Assembly: GCF_021568795.1 (NCBI RefSeq)
Contig: NZ_JAKGUE010000002.1
Coordinates: 153,691 to 217,690, forward strand
Length of the DNA: 64,000 nt
Source of the DNA: Dethiosulfovibrio faecalis
GTDB lineage: Bacteria; Synergistota; Synergistia; Synergistales; Dethiosulfovibrionaceae
Direction: 5' to 3'
The notes below the pieces were generated by a model, which was given only the letters and a program-made list of their open reading frames with translations, made no database searches and had not been told where the DNA came from. Positions 63,581 to 64,000 of the stretch are shown here, piece by piece (the first letter of the stretch is position 1; the number at the start of each line of letters is the position of its first letter). The position numbers and the translations under genes were made by a program.

Positions 63581-63880
63581 GGATTTCTCCCCTTTCCTAT
63601 GTCGACGTCCTCCCTATTGTACAACTCTCCGCGGATTTTACATGGGGATCTTTTTTTTGATGAAACCCACTGTTCTAAAATGCATACTATGGTGTATAAT
63701 GCGGTCAGATCCATCTAAACGACGAATTCAGATAATTTACTTGATTCTCTGTCTTCTTTATGTCTCGTCGTTTGTCATTTCCTCGGAGAAGGAGGTGTCG
63801 AGAGCCGGTTACGGTGTAGGTCTATAAGAGGTGTATTTTTTCGGGATCTGTATATTCACCCTAAAAGGAGGTAAGGGTTT
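63581..63880. promoter_or_regulatory. divergent intergenic region between hypC and the NSS transporter
   Basis: About 300 bases. On the plus strand a perfect TATAAT lies at 63695-63700 without a clear -35; a leader of about 170 bases would follow, ending in AAAGGAGG before the transporter ATG. On the minus strand a TACAAT-like -10 lies about 40 bases before hypC. No tRNA or recognised riboswitch was seen. Confidence 0.45.
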
Positions 63881-64000
63881 ATGGCGAATCAGGTAGAGCA
63901 GCAGAGAGAACAGTGGGGAAGCAAGATAGGCTTTATTCTCGCCGCGGCGGGATCCGCCGTCGGTCTGGGTAACATATGGAAATTTCCTTATGTTACGGGC
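63881..64000 (+). CDS. NSS-family sodium-dependent amino acid transporter (N-terminus only)
   Basis: 40 residues before the window ends: [20 protein letters not shown] followed by IWKFPYVTG, the unwound TM1 segment that binds Na+ and substrate in LeuT/SNF transporters. AAAGGAGG lies nine bases before the ATG. Substrate unknown; tryptophan, alanine or methionine are common in bacteria. Confidence 0.92.
   Translation, partial: MANQVEQQREQWGSKIGFILAAAGSAVGLGNIWKFPYVTG

Noticed and set aside
63699..63827. 42-residue plus-strand reading frame with a possible membrane span upstream of the NSS gene
   Set aside because: Its ATG overlaps the TATAAT box, so the predicted transcript starts after it, and it has no ribosome site. 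MetS-type small subunits usually follow the transporter and look different.
1..64000. CRISPR arrays, insertion sequences, tRNA or rRNA genes
   Set aside because: Intergenic regions were read for regular direct repeats, transposase motifs, terminal inverted repeats and T-loop-like GGTTCGAATCC strings; none was found.

Overview
The window looks like a chromosomal stretch of an anaerobic, amino-acid-using, two-membrane bacterium, most likely a member of the Synergistota (Dethiosulfovibrio-like). This is inferred from gene content, not from a database search. Outer-membrane traits (a complete type II secretion set with a secretin, and an O-antigen-ligase-type protein) occur beside genes more typical of Firmicutes (HrcA/CIRCE heat-shock operon, SepF, DivIVA, RNase Y, YmdB, MtaB/PrmA synteny). 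Amino-acid transport is prominent: a branched-chain ABC system, the start of an NSS-family Na+ symporter, and a type III glutamine synthetase. Hydrogenase maturation genes hypCDE are also present. Coding density is high, most neighbours overlap by 4 to 30 bases, and GTG and TTG starts are common.

Layout. 1-1.9 kb: the N-terminal part of a CPA2 antiporter and a histidine phosphatase, both on the minus strand. 2.0-12.7 kb: hrcA-grpE-dnaK-dnaJ behind a CIRCE operator, then prmA-mtaB, a second Hsp70/J-protein pair, and HIT-rpsU-nrdR. 12.8-17.5 kb: livJHMGF. 17.7-24.9 kb: pgsA, secA, a secreted protein resembling DUF3857/transglutaminase-like proteins, argS and an FtsB/DivIC-like protein. 24.9-26.0 kb: rpsF-ssb-rpsR.

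26.1-45.5 kb: nineteen tightly packed plus-strand genes with no gap above about 25 bases. They are a DUF2232 membrane protein, rplI, dnaB, an orphan ParB/Noc-like gene, a Wzy/WaaL/PglL-type ligase, twelve type II secretion genes in the order J-K-L-M-N-C-I-D-E-F-G-H, and a NarX/NarL-like two-component pair. 45.5-47.7 kb: glnN (GSIII) on the minus strand. 47.9-53.0 kb: HlyD-like, yggS, sepF, divIVA, recG, recX.

53.0-58.2 kb: a FadR-type GntR regulator divergent from dctP-dctQ-dctM-ilvD. Two TGGT-N3-ACCA operators lie just downstream of the predicted transcription start. 58.2-61.2 kb: an Rrf2 regulator with IscR-like cysteine spacing, rny and ymdB. 61.3-63.6 kb: hypC-hypD-hypE on the minus strand. 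63.9 kb to the end: the start of an NSS transporter.

The strongest leads are the second Hsp70/J pair inserted into a conserved heat-shock/translation block; the secretion operon with a glycan ligase at its front and a two-component system at its back; the GntR-TRAP-IlvD module with readable operators; and the Rrf2 gene with a probable Fe-S site and a self-operator. No CRISPR array, tRNA, rRNA or insertion sequence was seen.
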